Assembly (NCBI RefSeq): GCF_041296385.1
Contig: NC_091022.1
Coordinates: forward strand, 25,377,967-25,441,966
DNA length: 64,000 nt
Direction: 5' to 3'
Source of the DNA: Aphelocoma coerulescens
Lineage: Eukaryota; Chordata; Aves; Passeriformes; Corvidae
Under the pieces are notes generated by a model. That model had not been told where the DNA came from and did no database searches. It saw only the letters and a list, made by a program, of their open reading frames with translations. Positions 47,831-61,154 of this stretch are shown here, one piece after another. Positions within the stretch are counted from its first letter, which is position 1, and every line of letters starts with the position of its first letter. The translations under genes were made by a program, and so were the position numbers.

Positions 47831-50291
47831 CTAGTGAGCAAAGCAACTAAAATGAAAGATCCATGGAAGCCTCTGCCTAAAGCTCAAATTGAAGCTTGCT
47901 TCCATCCTGCTTTTTTTTTTTTGGAGACAATCAATCGTTTGCTTTTTATTTCTTGCTGTTCACGATACTGGGGGATGAGGAGAGAGGGGTCAGTCAGCTA
48001 AATGTACACTTGAGCCCTCTTTATTCCCTTTTAGTTTCTTTCTGCATTAATTTTCTTGCCTGATTTGTGGCAGGCGCTTTCTGGAACTGGATTTGTCCTA
48101 TTTTTTTCTCAGGGTACATACTGGACCTCTAAAACTATCTCAGAGTAGCTAATACCTGATGATGTTGATTCAAACCTACAGACTTTTAAAATGTCACAAA
48201 TTCTTAGTGGATATTCAGTTACATTTCTCCTTAGAAACACAGGTAATTTTCCTTCAGATGATTAAAAAAAAAAATCATACTAATACTGACATCAGTAATT
48301 ACATTTAGGTCAACTTTCACCTGAAATATCTTACAGCCAGAGTTCAGGATACAGGTCCTGTATCCTACTCATAGTGTGCATATTAGATCTATCAGAGAGT
48401 CTACCAGGAATTCAGCTACTAAACATTTGAGAAGTGCAATATGGTATTAGGTGATCTTTTCAAGAATAGCCAGTTCACAGGAAGAGTCTGGAACACTTTA
48501 TTGGGGGAAGTTGTGCTTGCTAAAAACCTCCAAGAGTTCAAAGGATGACTGCTCAAGTCCATGGGAAAAAAAATCTAACCAGAGCTATTAAATACAAAAC
48601 AACCAAGCCTGGTTCAGTGAACCCTTGCAAGCTGGGGGGTTTCAGAAGTGTTGCTGTATATGTTCTCTGTTCCTATTCTTTTCCTCAAGATGTCTGTTGT
48701 TCCCATTTAGAAGTGTCACCAGCCCATCCCTACAAAATCTAAGAGTGATACTTTACAAAGAAAATTTAAAGAAGAAGAAACTGAGGAGAAATCAAACAAT
48801 TACAGAGATAATAAATTAAAGAATGGGGCAAAAGATGAACTTTTTAAAAAACCCTAAGAATAGGAATGCAGAGAAGAACACTGAAGGGGACACTTCTCAT
48901 GCAGCACCAGCCACTCCCTGACATTGTCCAAGGAGCTACAGCAGCAATCTAAGACTGGAGACGGGTGGGACTTGGTAGAAGACACTGGTCTGACAAGGCG
49001 ACTCTTCTGTGTCCATTCTGCCGAGCTCATTGTCACGAATATTTCATGGGATTCCAGACTTCAAACCCATTTTACTGGAGGGGAGATGTGGCTGCAGGAC
49101 ATTGTGACTGAATAACCTGTTTCAACCTCATGACTCAGACTGGTTTTTGCCTTTTTTTTTTTTTTTTTTCCCTCTGCTTTTCCTAGAAGATGAGCTTTCA
49201 TCTGATATCAGTTCAAAAGTGACTTAACTTTAGTTTTGTTAAGACTGACCTCATCCTATACTGGTCCAGCACCCCTTATTCTGAACATATTCATATGTGA
49301 TATTCATTACAGACATCTCTTAGCTTAGAGCAGGAACCTCATTATTGGCAGAAAAAATCTATGGACTTCCAGGGAGCCATTTTCAGAAGAAATGTTTGCC
49401 TAAAACTTATTATCTGCTAAATGTCTTTTTTTTTTTTTTGTCCATCGCCTGTGTCCTGGGTTTGAAAACACAGCCCTGAATGTCGGTCTTTATGTGGCCC
49501 TTTAGAGGTGTGCTGCTGACCTGTGAGCCTCACCTCTTGCAAGTGAAGGGGTCTCTGCACCTGCACTCATGGCAGACCCGTTCTGTAGGTGAGGGAAGGC
49601 AAAGGGAAGGCACCTGACCTTGCAAATGTGCCTGGTTTATCCCAGCACTGGTTCAGTGGGGCAGCTTCGGAGGCAGTGTGGACATGACCCAGCTGGAGAG
49701 ACCCACGGCTCTACTGCAAGGCTGGGAGAAGGATGAGAGTTATTCCTTGCACTCAGTCGAGCCAACACTGCAGAGGAGCTGTGTGAGAGGGTGCTGGGGG
49801 ATGCAGCTGGGCCATGGTGGCCTGAAGGCAGCACCTGTGGCTCTGGTGGACTGGGAACAAAAGGATGTGCTGAGCACAGGTAAATCAGGAAGCAAGGCTG
49901 CCAGCCTTCCCTTTCCAGCCATGCTTGAGAGTCTGTAGCTGAGCAAAAACTTGAAAACTCCTAATTGAGACCAAAGCAAATGAGTGAAAATGGAAAGCAA
50001 TGGAAGGCAAATGAGTTCTCTCTTTTGAGGGATGTCATAGTGTAGTGGTTCTCAACATAGAATGCCAGCAGAGAGTTAAATTGGATAAGTCTCCCAAGTC
50101 ATAAATCTAAGTTTTGAATGGCTGTAAGGTGTTGCTGGGTGTGCAGAGAACATGTTGCCGGTGAGGATGAGGTCCCCATCTGACTGCTGTCTTTATATCT
50201 GGGCACTGAAGTGCAGATCATAAGATGCTGTAGTGCCTGTCCACTACTGCTTTCAAATTAGGATTCTTGTGTTGTTTCCCATTGTCCTCAG
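47831..50291. other. Intergenic DNA, no gene seen
   Basis: Simple repeats only: T12 near 47910, T18 at 49152-49169, T14 at 49426-49439. A 10-bp palindrome around a single base (AGGATACAGG / CCTGTATCCT) lies at 48346-48366. No gene recognised. Confidence 0.5.
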
Positions 50292-50523
50292 CTAACCCTA
50301 TATGCAAAAAAAGGTAGAGCTATTGCAGGATACAGGTAGGGATAGCCTAAATGGAAAAGAAATGGAAGAAGCCAAATTAGATGTAGAGAGCTTTTGGAAT
50401 TTCAGCCAAGTTCCAGAGAAATCCCTGGCAAAAGGTTTGGTATTGGCTCCTTTAGAAAGGTCTGAATATCTTGAAGTTGAAAAGTCTGAAAAAGTAATCC
50501 AGAATATCTTGGTGCAGAGCAAG
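50292..50523 (+). other. Possible unannotated exon with a charged open frame
   Basis: A pyrimidine-rich acceptor-like site (TTTCCCATTGTCCTCAG, ending at 50291) and a donor-like AAG|GTGACA (GT at 50524) bracket 232 bases. From the ATG at 50302 a frame stays open through the donor to a stop at about 50535. It reads as a charged, Glu/Lys/Leu-rich sequence with few Cys or Trp, more protein-like than the other short frames here. A TAA lies in the same frame just after the acceptor, so it could only be a first coding exon or an RNA exon. I recognise no family. Confidence 0.2.
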
Positions 50524-50535
50524 GTGACAAAATGA

Positions 50536-51929
50536 AGGATGCATCACTCTGTAATTACCTCATCAAAGTGCTTTCAAATGACTGTGGCCTTAGTTGCGCT
50601 TCCAAAGCCAAAGGAGGGATTAGGACCTCTGTCTGCTTCGATTTTGTTCAACAGAAAGAGTCTCTGCCCCACAGACCCACTATACAGGGACTGGACTTTT
50701 ATATGAGGGCTGAGGAAAGGTCAGCCCCATACCAGGCAAGATTCTCCCAACCAGTGGGAGGAAAACCAAACCCTCTCCTGGGAGAAGCTGAGTTACGCAA
50801 CAGGGACCTGTGAGAAGATACTGAAATTGAATCCCTGAGACTTTTGCTCATCAGCCTTAGAAAAACACTTGTGTTGGAAGGCTCCGCATTTAATTGCTGG
50901 GGAAACTTGATCAGAGCAGAAAGGAGATTCTCAGCCTCTGGCTAAACTGTTGGCTTTACTCAGTGGTTTCTATCAGCCATGTGCTTCTCAGAAAGTTCCT
51001 TTCAGGTGCATCTTTCCTGAAAGATTAAATGCCTCTGTGCAGATTACAGTGCTGGGGATTAATTGCCCCCTGAGGCAGAACAACTGATCTCTTAGGCCAT
51101 GTGCACAGGATGCAAACCATGTATAATGCAGGAAGCAGAGAGGGTTTGCTATACAAAACAATTGGGAAACATATTATTTAAGGAAAATCTAATCTCTTAA
51201 GGAAGAGAAATATGGAAGGAGTGCAGAGCAGTGTCTGTCCTAGGCGATAAGAAGTAAGTGGTCCTAGAAAGACACCCGAATTCCAGTTGCTGCAGGAATT
51301 TGGGCTTAATCCAACTCCACTAAAGTTGATGGAAAACTTGTGAATGTTACATCCTCCATGCTGCAAGAAGTGAAGAGCCGTTTGAAAGATGGGAGAGGCG
51401 TGGGAGTAAAAGTTGGTGAAAATAAGAGAGAAGCCTGAACTAAGAAAGTTTTCAAACTTGAGGAGACTTGAATGGTCTGGAACTGAGGATACCAGTTTGG
51501 ACAGTTACCAAGAGAGAGTAACTGCCCCAATATTTTGATCATATCTTGCTTCCGAGTCTGGTGTGCCTGCCTTCCCCTTCCCAATTTACTGGGAGTGACT
51601 TCTAGATCCCATCTGTTAACTGGCCACATCTACGTTTGTGCAAGCCCTTGTGCAGCTCTGTGTAGTATTTCAGCCTTCGTAGGTGCTTCAGGTACCCTGT
51701 CCCATAGGGTGCATCAGGCTGTTGCTGGTGTGGGACTGCCTGAGCCCCTTTACCCCATCATATGTGGAGATGAACACAGAAAAGGCTCTGACTGTCGGAC
51801 AGAGATCCACGGGCTGGAAGATGGGAGCAGATGATATCGAGAGTGCACTCAGAGATTAAATAAACCACTGTGATAATACAGCAGGACTTGTGGTTCTGGC
51901 AGACAGCACACTGCTCACATGACACTGAG
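50536..51929. other. Intergenic DNA, no gene seen
   Basis: No recognised exon or repeat. Open frames at 50532-50813 (plus), 51306-51629 (minus) and 51535-51834 (plus) have no family resemblance. Confidence 0.5.
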
Positions 51930-52110
51930 TCACTCGGGGGGGTTGTTTTCTTCCCGTTCATTTACCTCTCGTTTAGCGCTGCCGGTGGGTAAATAGCGAA
52001 ATGGGATTCTCAGGGTGTGATCTTTACAAAGGCCACTGAAACACTTCCTCCGGAGAGCGCTGATTGGAAACAATTGCGGCTACAGGGGAGGAAGTGTCCT
52101 GTTTGAACTT
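51930..52110. promoter_or_regulatory. Candidate conserved regulatory element
   Basis: About eight CpGs within 180 bases of otherwise CpG-poor DNA. The palindrome AGCGCT occurs twice (51975-51980 and 52056-52061). A SOX-like ACAAAGG lies near 52026, and an inverted CCAAT box (ATTGG) followed by ACAATTG near 52063-52075. No repeat or coding explanation. Inference from composition only. Confidence 0.35.
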
Positions 52111-54269
52111 TTTGGTGAAAAATGCAGATTCAGTGACACCAAACTGCAAATTAATTTCATTTTCTGTTGTAGAAGGGAAAACAAGAGAAGTCAAAATAGT
52201 TCTTTTTGTTTCCAAATTAAATGCTTGCGTTTTCCCATGTGAAGTGACTTTTCATGTCAAAGATTATTTTTTCTTTCTTGTTTGAAATCTCGCAATGGAA
52301 AAGAAAATATTTTAGCTGGTTTTTTTCCCCATTTCATCAGATACTTGAGAAAGAAATTTCAGATCATGCCAACATTTTCTTTCAATATTTAATTTGGAAG
52401 AGGCAGGAAACTGAAATACCCACCATTCCAACAGTTCCGAGTCGAATGCAGATATTCTATTTCCATGGAGCTCCCACTCCTCATCCCAGGAGTCTTGAGC
52501 CCTCTGCACAGATTACTGGGGAGGACAGGATAAGCACCTGGCCAGTGCACTGAAAAATGAGTGTCTGGTGCCCTCTATGGGTCCATCAAACCGGTGGGCC
52601 TGAGTCTGACCCCCGAATTCCAGTTTTTATGCCTGAAAATCAGATTTAAGAGATTGTGAATTAAACAGATTACCCCTCTGACAAAGAAAAATCCATGAAT
52701 GCCTTGAAAGTTCTTCTTGAAACAAAATTTGAAACCGAGCTTTAAAAATGTGTCTTTTGCCCCAGAATGCAGGATCATTATTTTTTTGGAAGACAAGAGC
52801 TAAAAAACTTACATTATTGTCTCTTAACTAGGTTTAATATGGCATGAATAAAACGAGACAGATCTACCACAGGGAAAAAAGGCAGCAGAGTCTTTCTCAG
52901 GATATTCCTCTTAAACTAGACCTGTACAGAAGGTGCAAAGTCCCTCTATCTACATGCCTGAGCTGGCTTAATTTCCTCAGTTTGGGCAGAGCCAGTGACA
53001 AAGCCGACTTTCTGAGCAGGCTGTGCCCAGAGGCAGCCTTTTGTATTTAGCAGCTGGAGTCAGTGTGTCTGTGCTGGCGGCAGTGCTGGGAGCCCCTGAG
53101 AGCTGCTTCAACCTGACAGCATAGGAACAGCTCTGGTTTTCAGTAAAATACTCGAGGTGGAGGGAGCTGAGAGATACCAAGGGACTCCTAAGGGTTTTTT
53201 TGCAAATCAATTTACAAAGGTGCCAGAAATAACATGGAGTGCTGGCTGGGATGAGAGCAATTTTTGGTACTGAGACTTCCTGTGCAGAGCTGATAAAATA
53301 AATTCTACTTACCTTTCCCTGCTTCTGTACACTGATGTGGCTTGTTACAAAGTTAATCTCTCCCAGCCCTTCTTTCTCATTTATTTCCTCCAGTGAATAT
53401 GGAGCTGGCATGGGAAATTTAATGGGCAGACTGGAAAACTGATCGTCTCTATGCTCAGACCTGGCAACGCCCAAATTATGAGCAAGTTAAAAAAATCTTC
53501 TCTGTTCAGATTTTGAGCTGTGGGTCTAAAACCTGTGAATCTCACTAAGACCTGTGAATTTGCAGCCTCATTCAGGGTCCTTTGAACAACCAAGCTCTTC
53601 TAAAACATGGTTTGTGGAATGATAATGAATAGGAAGCCAAGGGCAGAGTGTGGACCTGAGTTTGGGCAGAAGGGACAAGACAGCGATGGTGCTGGGCCCA
53701 GTGTCTCTTACAGGCAGAGGGTTCCCTGTGACTGGGTTCATGGTGGCTGCTGTTTGCTGAGTGAGTTGTAGCAAGTCTTTCACAGCAGAGTGACCCAAAC
53801 CCCCAAACTCTTGATGGCATCTAAACTCTGTCAGCATGTGCGAATCCTGTTGAATTTCTGTGGCTGCAGCCCATCTTCATGTTGCCAGCAGCAACTTCCC
53901 ATCATCCCATGCTTTGCCAGCACCAGTCCTGAATGGAAGAGATTGTATATTCACCTAGAATTGAATTTTTTTAATTTGACAGAAAGCAAGAGAGGTGCAT
54001 ATAGAGTCAAACTTACAGGGCCTGATTGATTTGAAAAGAGAGGGAAGGGAAAAAAGTCTTAGGTGCGGTTTACCTTGTAAAGTATGTGTTTCCCTGCTGG
54101 TAAGGTATGTATATGAGTTTCCCTCCAATTCAAAGCAAGCTCTGTTCATCTCTTAAGCTCCTGTGTTGCCAGGATGGGCACTTTAGAAGGGAGCAATCCA
54201 TTCTGTGAGAGGGAGCAAGGATGAGTGAGGCTGCAGCGTGCAGCTGACCAGAGACATTTCCCTGCTGCA
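52111..54269. other. Intergenic DNA, no gene seen
   Basis: No recognised gene or repeat family. The 165-codon minus frame at 52977-53474 has no domain I recognise and is overlapped by other frames. Confidence 0.5.
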
Positions 54270-54450
54270 GGTTACAGGGTCAGAGGGTGCGGCTCAGCGC
54301 TGCGCTTCTTCAGCAACGCACAGACCTCAGTGCCTGCAATGGTTTGCAAATGATTTAATCAGATCCCTCATGTGCCACTGACTGATGGATCCCACCTTCT
54401 GCCGACTCGAATCATACGAGAATTCACCACTCCCCGTGGTAGTTTGTCCT
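54270..54450. promoter_or_regulatory. Candidate conserved regulatory element with homeodomain/octamer words
   Basis: A CpG-retaining patch holding TTTGCAAAT (octamer-like, 54343-54351) that runs directly into TGATTTAATCA (54351-54361). The latter is a perfect 11-base inverted pair of TGATT half-sites of the HOX/PBX type. CTCGAATCATACGAG follows near 54406-54420. No repeat family recognised; function inferred. Confidence 0.35.
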
Positions 54451-57400
54451 AAAATTAATAATCCTCTCCGTTCAAAATATGTCTTTTATTTCTCAGTTTC
54501 TGGCTCTGCCTTTTAGGCACAGCCTATAACTATGCCTTTCTCTGCTGCCTGAAAGGGTCTATTCACCTGAGGTGTTTTCACTGGGTGAAGATATTTTTAT
54601 TTCTTCTAATCGACTTGTCTCAATACATTTTGATAGCAAATCAGGCTGTAAATTAATTGTTAAGAAGTGTTTTGTCTATGCCTTTACTTCTGGAATTGTG
54701 TTTTACCCACCCCCACCCCTCTCCAAATAAACCCCTCCAAACTTTGATATGCATTTTAATTATTCACACAATAATTGGTCTTGGTATTGTACCAAGACCA
54801 CACAAGGAGAGAGAACCACCTGCCTTCATGGCTATCTGTGCCTCTGTTGGTCTAGTCAAGTAAAAGTGATATATTTAGTTTCTTTCTGTTTTGTCAGTGC
54901 ATCCATTCTAGATTCTTCTACAGATCTCAAATAACTAAGCTTTGCCTAAAACATGCCTCTATCGATGTGTTGTAATGGCAGTTTGCATGTGGAATGTTGC
55001 ATTGTGTACAGTTTGCACATTGTGTTTGCCAACCATCTCTCCAACTAATTGCAGGTTTGCTTATCAAACTCTCTTTTCCATAAAACATTCTTGATTGGCA
55101 TTAGTTTTATTTTCAGACTTCCGTTCTTTCTTTGCCTTTCAGCTGAATCATCTATCAACTTCTCCATTCTTTTTGCCTGGGCTGATTTCAGGCTCCCTGG
55201 ATGAAAATTGGCAGGGTAAGCCACTTTTTTCTTTCTGAAACTTCCCCTGTGTTTACCATGTGTCAGTCCTCTTGAATTTCTTAGCTTTTTAGGACATGCT
55301 AATCATGTACTGACATTTGGTGAAGTCTTTGGGGGTTTACGTGTGCGCATAGACCAGACAGGAGGTGAATCCTCCTTCTCCATATTGCTGTGCTCCTTCT
55401 GAAGTGTTCCAAACCCAGGGCTAAACTACTAGGTGAATATTTTTTCTTTTCTCAGTTGTCTCTTATCAGCAATTTTACACTCTGCAGTCAGGTAACAGAC
55501 AATTGTTAGAAATTCTGTTATCCCGTTCTTGCTTAAGCACTTGTCTTTGGCTTCCAATCTGCCAGCAGTAACTTTCCTGATATCTTTTGCCTCCTTTATC
55601 AGTTACCTGCAGTTCACAGCTTCTAACTGATATTTAATGCTGCTGTTCTTTCTTCTAAAAATGGCTTCATGTAGCTATTTCTATTGCTTCTGGGTTTTTT
55701 GTCTGAATTTGGCTTTTAGCCAAAACTGGCCTTGTTCCTTGATTGGGAAATTAGTCATTTATTAAAATATAAATAAATAGAGAGGAGGAGGTGGTTAATG
55801 ATGCAAACATTGGCTGAAATAGCGATCCCCTTAAAAAATAAATCCTATGCCAAGAAAAATACGTGGAGTCAGGTCAGAAAGACCCGGTCTCAATAACTGT
55901 GTTAGGAGAATGTGAACATGCAGAGATAAGAAGTTACTGCACATCCCCAGTTGTTTAACGAACAGCTTAATAAACATAAGGCTTTGATGGGAGGCAGTGA
56001 AAGAGCAGAGGAAAGCAGCACAGTCCATCTTCAAATTCAACAAAAGAATTGCAAATGTTGCAATTGCAACAACTGATCTGTTCCGGGCCTGCCATATCTG
56101 AGGTGGATCGTCTTGTCAGATTGGATTTTTACTTTTATTTTAATAATGCAAATCAGCAGTACAGGTTTATGAAAAGTTCATTTTGTCTGGCAAACCTGTA
56201 TTTTTTTTATCAGAGTTCCTGGATTTTAGGGAAGTGTATAGTCACAGTGTCTTGCAATGAAACCTACTTAGGTAATCAATGCAAAAATGTCTTGGAGAGA
56301 GGTATTGCTGCCGGGCTGAAAATGCTCTCTATGGGAACAATGAAAACAGACAGCTTTAAGATGCAGGCAGGGTTTCTTTTTTGTGGGTCACTGAAGAGAT
56401 GAGTATAGATCCAGGTTCTCGACTTGAAGAGCTGACTTTAAAAGAAACAAAAAAAAAAATTCAAGATCATTTTGTGTTCTTAATCATGAATTCTGCTGCA
56501 GTCTTCAGCTGGGAGATGGGATCATGGCTAGTAAAGACAGATGTGTTACTAAAATGAAAAATAACACAGGAGGAGGAAGAGAATCAGGCAAGCAAAGAAG
56601 CAGGTTGTGGAGAAAATAAGTCTGAAACCAATCTATTTAGTAAGTGAAGGGAAAGTAAACTTATGCAGGAGCAAGACTGGTGGAAACAGGGGCATTTCTG
56701 GAGGAACACATAAAATAATCCAATGCAAAGAAACCCCCCATAATTAAGTTTTGAGGCTGCTTGTGCAAAAGGCATCATCTTATGGACTAAGGAGGTACTT
56801 GGCTCCTCTGATGTAGAAGGTTTTTTCCAAGCTTGACAATTCTGTGAGTCTGTGAATCTGTTGTCGCTGAACACTGAATTCTTAATATTGGCAAATTGGA
56901 GACAGTTCAGAGAAGAGCAAGGAAAAAAGTATTAAAGCAGCAAATTTGTTGTTTTGCATGACAAATAGCCCATGCTGAGTCCAGCAGAGTTACTGTGTGT
57001 TCACACCCTTAGTGAGTGAAACCACAGCCTTGGGCTTTCCTCTGCTCCCGAGTCTTCAGTTCCATGCACACAAGACATTCCTAGGCCCATCTGCCTGTTC
57101 CTCTCTGTCCTGGGCCAGTGTTACTGTCAGTGAACCTCCAGTCCACGGCACTGCAGAAATATAGGCAACAAAGGCTATTCCATGGGAAAGTTTCCTGATA
57201 GCATGATGTATCAGGGGATGGATGTTTCTGGAAATGAAGGGGTAAAGAGTCATTAAAATGGCACGATAAGGTTTCTGAGTTACCAGGATAGGTGGGTAGA
57301 TCTGTTCCTTCTATTTCAGTCAGCTGTGCCTTGGCACTGCTCGATCTGCAGGTCCCTAGACAGGCTGGTGGTTTGTACTCTCTGACTGCTGTGCGAGGGC

Positions 57401-60139
57401 TGGAGAGTCAGTATGGAGTGGCCTTACAGGCAGGAAAGACTGAGCTTTATAATCCCCCAAGACAGCAAATACTTACTTCTGACCTACACCTGCTTTCCTG
57501 ACTTTGTTACATCTGATTGCCTGTTCATTCTGCACTGTATCGTTACTCTTAGCCTGGGACAGCTTGAGATGTTCTTCTGTCCTAGCCAAAGTTGTCAGCA
57601 TTGTGCCCCACGCTGATGTCTGCCTTAAGCAGGGGTTTATAGAATTTCTTCAGTCTTTCAACTCTACTGTGTCAGAGTGGGCCACCAGAGATGGCTTTGA
57701 ATTTGCTGTTAATTGACACATGCCCAGATTTTCTGAAGAGCAGAGGAGGATTTGGCAACACTCTGAGATCTCAGTTGTGGAGATCTCATCATGCCCTTCT
57801 GTGCCAGCCAAGACTCAGAGGCATTGCAAGAAGGATTGCCCAGACCGCTTGCCATGACAGCTATAAATTGTCCTGTCTTTTCAGGCATACAAAAGAGCAG
57901 TGACAACTGTATTGTAGGCATTTGCTTTTGTGTGCAGTCGGATGTTGCCTTCATTCCAGACACACTGAATTCATCTCCCCAGGGCTGCCCTGGCTGGTGC
58001 TCGGCACTCATGCCTTTCCAAGGCAGCACATTGCCAGGGTAGCAGTTTCTTTACCCATGTCAGTACAACATTGTCAACTGCCTTTATACGCTTGCCACCA
58101 AGGCCTTCTTTCCTCTGCTGCTGGCATTCGGCCTACTTAAGCAACTAGTAATGATCAGAACATTTCTGAGTGTGTGCGCAACCAACAAATTATTGTTAGA
58201 AGATCACAGATTGCAGGCCAGCAGCTCTGTGATTTTTTGTCCCATGAGAGTGGCTGCAATGGACCAGACCACAGTTCCATCAGTCCCAGGATTCTGTTTC
58301 CACTCGTGGCTCAGAGAAGGGAACTAGTAAAGGGTATGAGAAAAGGTTAAGTGCATAATATAGCTCTCCCTCATGCATTCCTGACCTCCAACTGTTATCA
58401 TTTTGAGCTTGCTAAGGCAGGCACAGGCTGGGGACAACCTCTGTGGATTTCTCTTCTATGAAGTTGTTCACCCTCCCCTTGAGGCTCTGTAAATTCCCAG
58501 TGTCTGCAATGCCTTGTAGTTCATCTATGTTCTGTATGCAGAGACACCTTTTTTTGGCATTTTTCTCTTTGCCTCTAATAATGACATTTACTGTCCTTTA
58601 GTGTTTGTAGTGTTGTACTCCACTGGGTAACAAGTCAGAGTGACACACCAGTGATGTGCACCTGCACAGAAATCTACTCTGGGGTATAGGTGTTTACTCC
58701 CCCAGCTCACCCACCCAGAAGGAAAGACTACTGACTTAATATTTGCTAAGTGATATTTTCTGCCTATAATAGATCTGCAAGACACTTGTGTAGCACTGTC
58801 CTAGTGATCACAGTCACTCTCCAGCTTCAGATATGCCTCAGATATTCCCTCTTTGCTGATTCTCTCTGCAGTGTGCATCATTCTGAAAGGAAATAAATCA
58901 AAAGGGCTCCCCAGGGTTGTGCTGGAACACCAGAAAGAGAACTGCGCAAGGCATTGTCTCTTTTTTTTTTTTTTTTTTGTCTAATCTTGACTTTGTAATT
59001 TTCTTTCAAACAAACGAGGGGAAATGAATGGAAATAATGTTGTATTAAACATTTCCTTGGCTGAAGCATTCATGGCAAGAGATAGGACCTATAAATCCCA
59101 TGAAAAGAGCCATGCTCTTTTCAGTAGAAAATTTTCGCCAGCAGTTTTCTGTATCACTTTCCTGACATATCTGTAAAGAAGCAGAGTGTAAGAGGTCTTT
59201 ACCTTGGCTGTGTGGACACTGGTGGATCTCTGCCAAGCTGTATCAGTTGGGTACCTAGGCCAACTCTTTTTATCATTAGGTATCAGTTATTTGTGGCCTT
59301 GAATGAATAGGTCAATCTAGAAATAGACCTTTTTCAAGAAGGAAACATGAACTTATGTTTCATGGCCTGTAGATGTATTGGTCTATTCAGGGGGCCTTCA
59401 CAAAGAGTTCAGGGAGGAACAGTACAACACAAGCAATAGAAGCAGTGGGAGGACTGACATTTATCTACAAATTCTATCAAGTGACAATGGAGATACCTCT
59501 GTGTGGGGCTCATGGAAACACAGCTTGTGCTAGTCTACCTAAACATAATTTAGGTGTGGACTGTGGAGCTCAATCCAAGGTACATTTCCTGTGTTACTGT
59601 CTTTCATGATCACAGTGACGCTGTACTCTTGTGCATGTGTGTGCAGTGCCTGTAATTTTTCTAGAAAGAAAGACTTAATTTAATGAATCCCATCATCTTC
59701 TTCATAGGCAACATCCTCATGGTTTGTTCAGATGTCGTTTTCAGTCCTGAAGATCTTATTTGTTCACTCAGCTGGATTGCTCCTAGCAGTGCAGTATTGG
59801 AAATTTGAGCTGTGCTGTGATAAGCATATGATGTTACTTCTCTTCCTGATTAAAGGACTGTAATTCTCATGATTTGATTTCTGGAGTGCATAATACATTT
59901 AAAATTCACTTTTAGGGTCAAAGTCTTAGCTGGTATAAAATGATGAGGCTATGTTATCTTAAATATATAATAGACAGCCAGGAAATACCAGATAAATACA
60001 GCACTGACAACTAAAATAACAATAATTCCATGAGTTTTAGGCCTCCTTTTAATCCACAGCACTAGTCCAACATTTTGCTGAGATTTTTTCAAAGCCATAT
60101 GGGTCTCATTTTCTTCTCACATATCCTGCTCACATGCAG
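54451..60139. other. Intergenic DNA, no gene seen
   Basis: AT-rich, no recognised exon or named repeat. It includes the inverted repeat at 54776-54800 and a T18 run at 58961-58978. Overlapping open frames at 57292-58140 on both strands show no family resemblance. Confidence 0.5.
54776..54800. repeat. Perfect inverted repeat, 11-bp arms, 3-base loop
   Basis: TGGTCTTGGTA, loop TTG, TACCAAGACCA, no mismatch. No surrounding element recognised. Confidence 0.9.
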
Positions 60140-60290
60140 ATGCAACACCACTGAGTTCAGTGGAGTTGTGTTTTGATTTAAACAGGTGTCAGATCTCAGC
60201 CTAGAAAGGCACTTAAGCACGTGCTTAACTTGAAAGCAGGAATGTGCTAATAGAACTTCTGATCTGACCTTGAAAATGTTGACTATCTGC
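60140..60290. repeat. Probable very old amniote interspersed repeat, family unassigned
   Basis: Contains CACTGAGTTCAGTGGAGTT, CAGATCTCAGCC and the perfect 16-base palindrome TTAAGCACGTGCTTAA (60213-60228) followed by CTTGAAAGCAGG. The combination 'ACTTAAGCACGTGCTTAACT' beside a 'TGAAGTCAATGG'-type phrase is one I associate with an old repeat in turtle, crocodile and bird genomes. I cannot name it reliably. Confidence 0.45.
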
Positions 60291-61154
60291 TTGAATGCGT
60301 GCTATCATAAATGAGAATCAGAAAGTAATTACAGTTTCAACCACTCAAGAAATCAAATAATTGCTCTAAAATTGTTGCCATCAATCCACAAGGAAAACTG
60401 TTGTTTCACCAAACAACAGTAATATTTGGAGTTTATATAAATTGGTTTATATCAATTTAGAAAACAAACCACTCTTTAGAAAGAAGGAAATGAACTCAAA
60501 CTGTGCAATTTCTTGGATGGCGCATTTTATCTGCTTTGATCTTTTGGAAATGACATTTCAGTGTGAATTTTAATGAAACTTGTAATTTTAAAAAATTTGT
60601 TTCTCTCTCTCTTTGGCAAATTAATTTACTGTATGCGTCTAGAGATGACACATTGTCATGGCAAGATTTTAAACTTAGGTGGGTACTGTGACACAACTAG
60701 AATAAACTACAACTAATAGGTGTTCTCTTCTGAGCATCTCCAGAAAATTCAGCAATACCTAGCCAAAACTTGCATTTTGTTGGGAATTTATAAATCAGCT
60801 GTTCAAATTGTGTCTTCCTTTTAGTTAATGCAATGTGCAGAGTGCAGGCTAAAGATATTTGGTGATTCAGTCTCCACATACCTTTAGCAAATCCTCTGTG
60901 CCAATATAAATGTAAAATATTGAACAAATATAAAATATGGCAATTATGTAAATCTATAAAGCATAATTGAGTTTCAATGTAGAATTCAGAACTGAGGTGG
61001 ATTTTCTCAACATTGCAGACAGAAAATCTATGAGTTAGACAAACCAACCTTTGCCTTCTCTTTTTTCTAAAAAACATGCTTAAAGAGCAAAAGATTCTAA
61101 GAAATGTTTCCAATGTGTCTAAAATGCAAACATTAATGGTTTTATGGGAACAGG
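60291..61154. other. Intergenic AT-rich DNA, no gene seen
   Basis: A long minus-strand open frame (60697-61407, 236 codons) spans this part. Its middle is the translation of an A/C-rich tract (Lys/Pro/Asn-rich), the rest has no recognisable domain, and the strand signals at 61.2 kb suggest a transcript 3' end instead. Confidence 0.4.

Noticed and set aside
49440..49500. TGTCCTGGGTTTG as the start of a songbird retroviral LTR
   Set aside because: Only a dozen bases fit. No second LTR, primer binding site or coding remnant was seen nearby.
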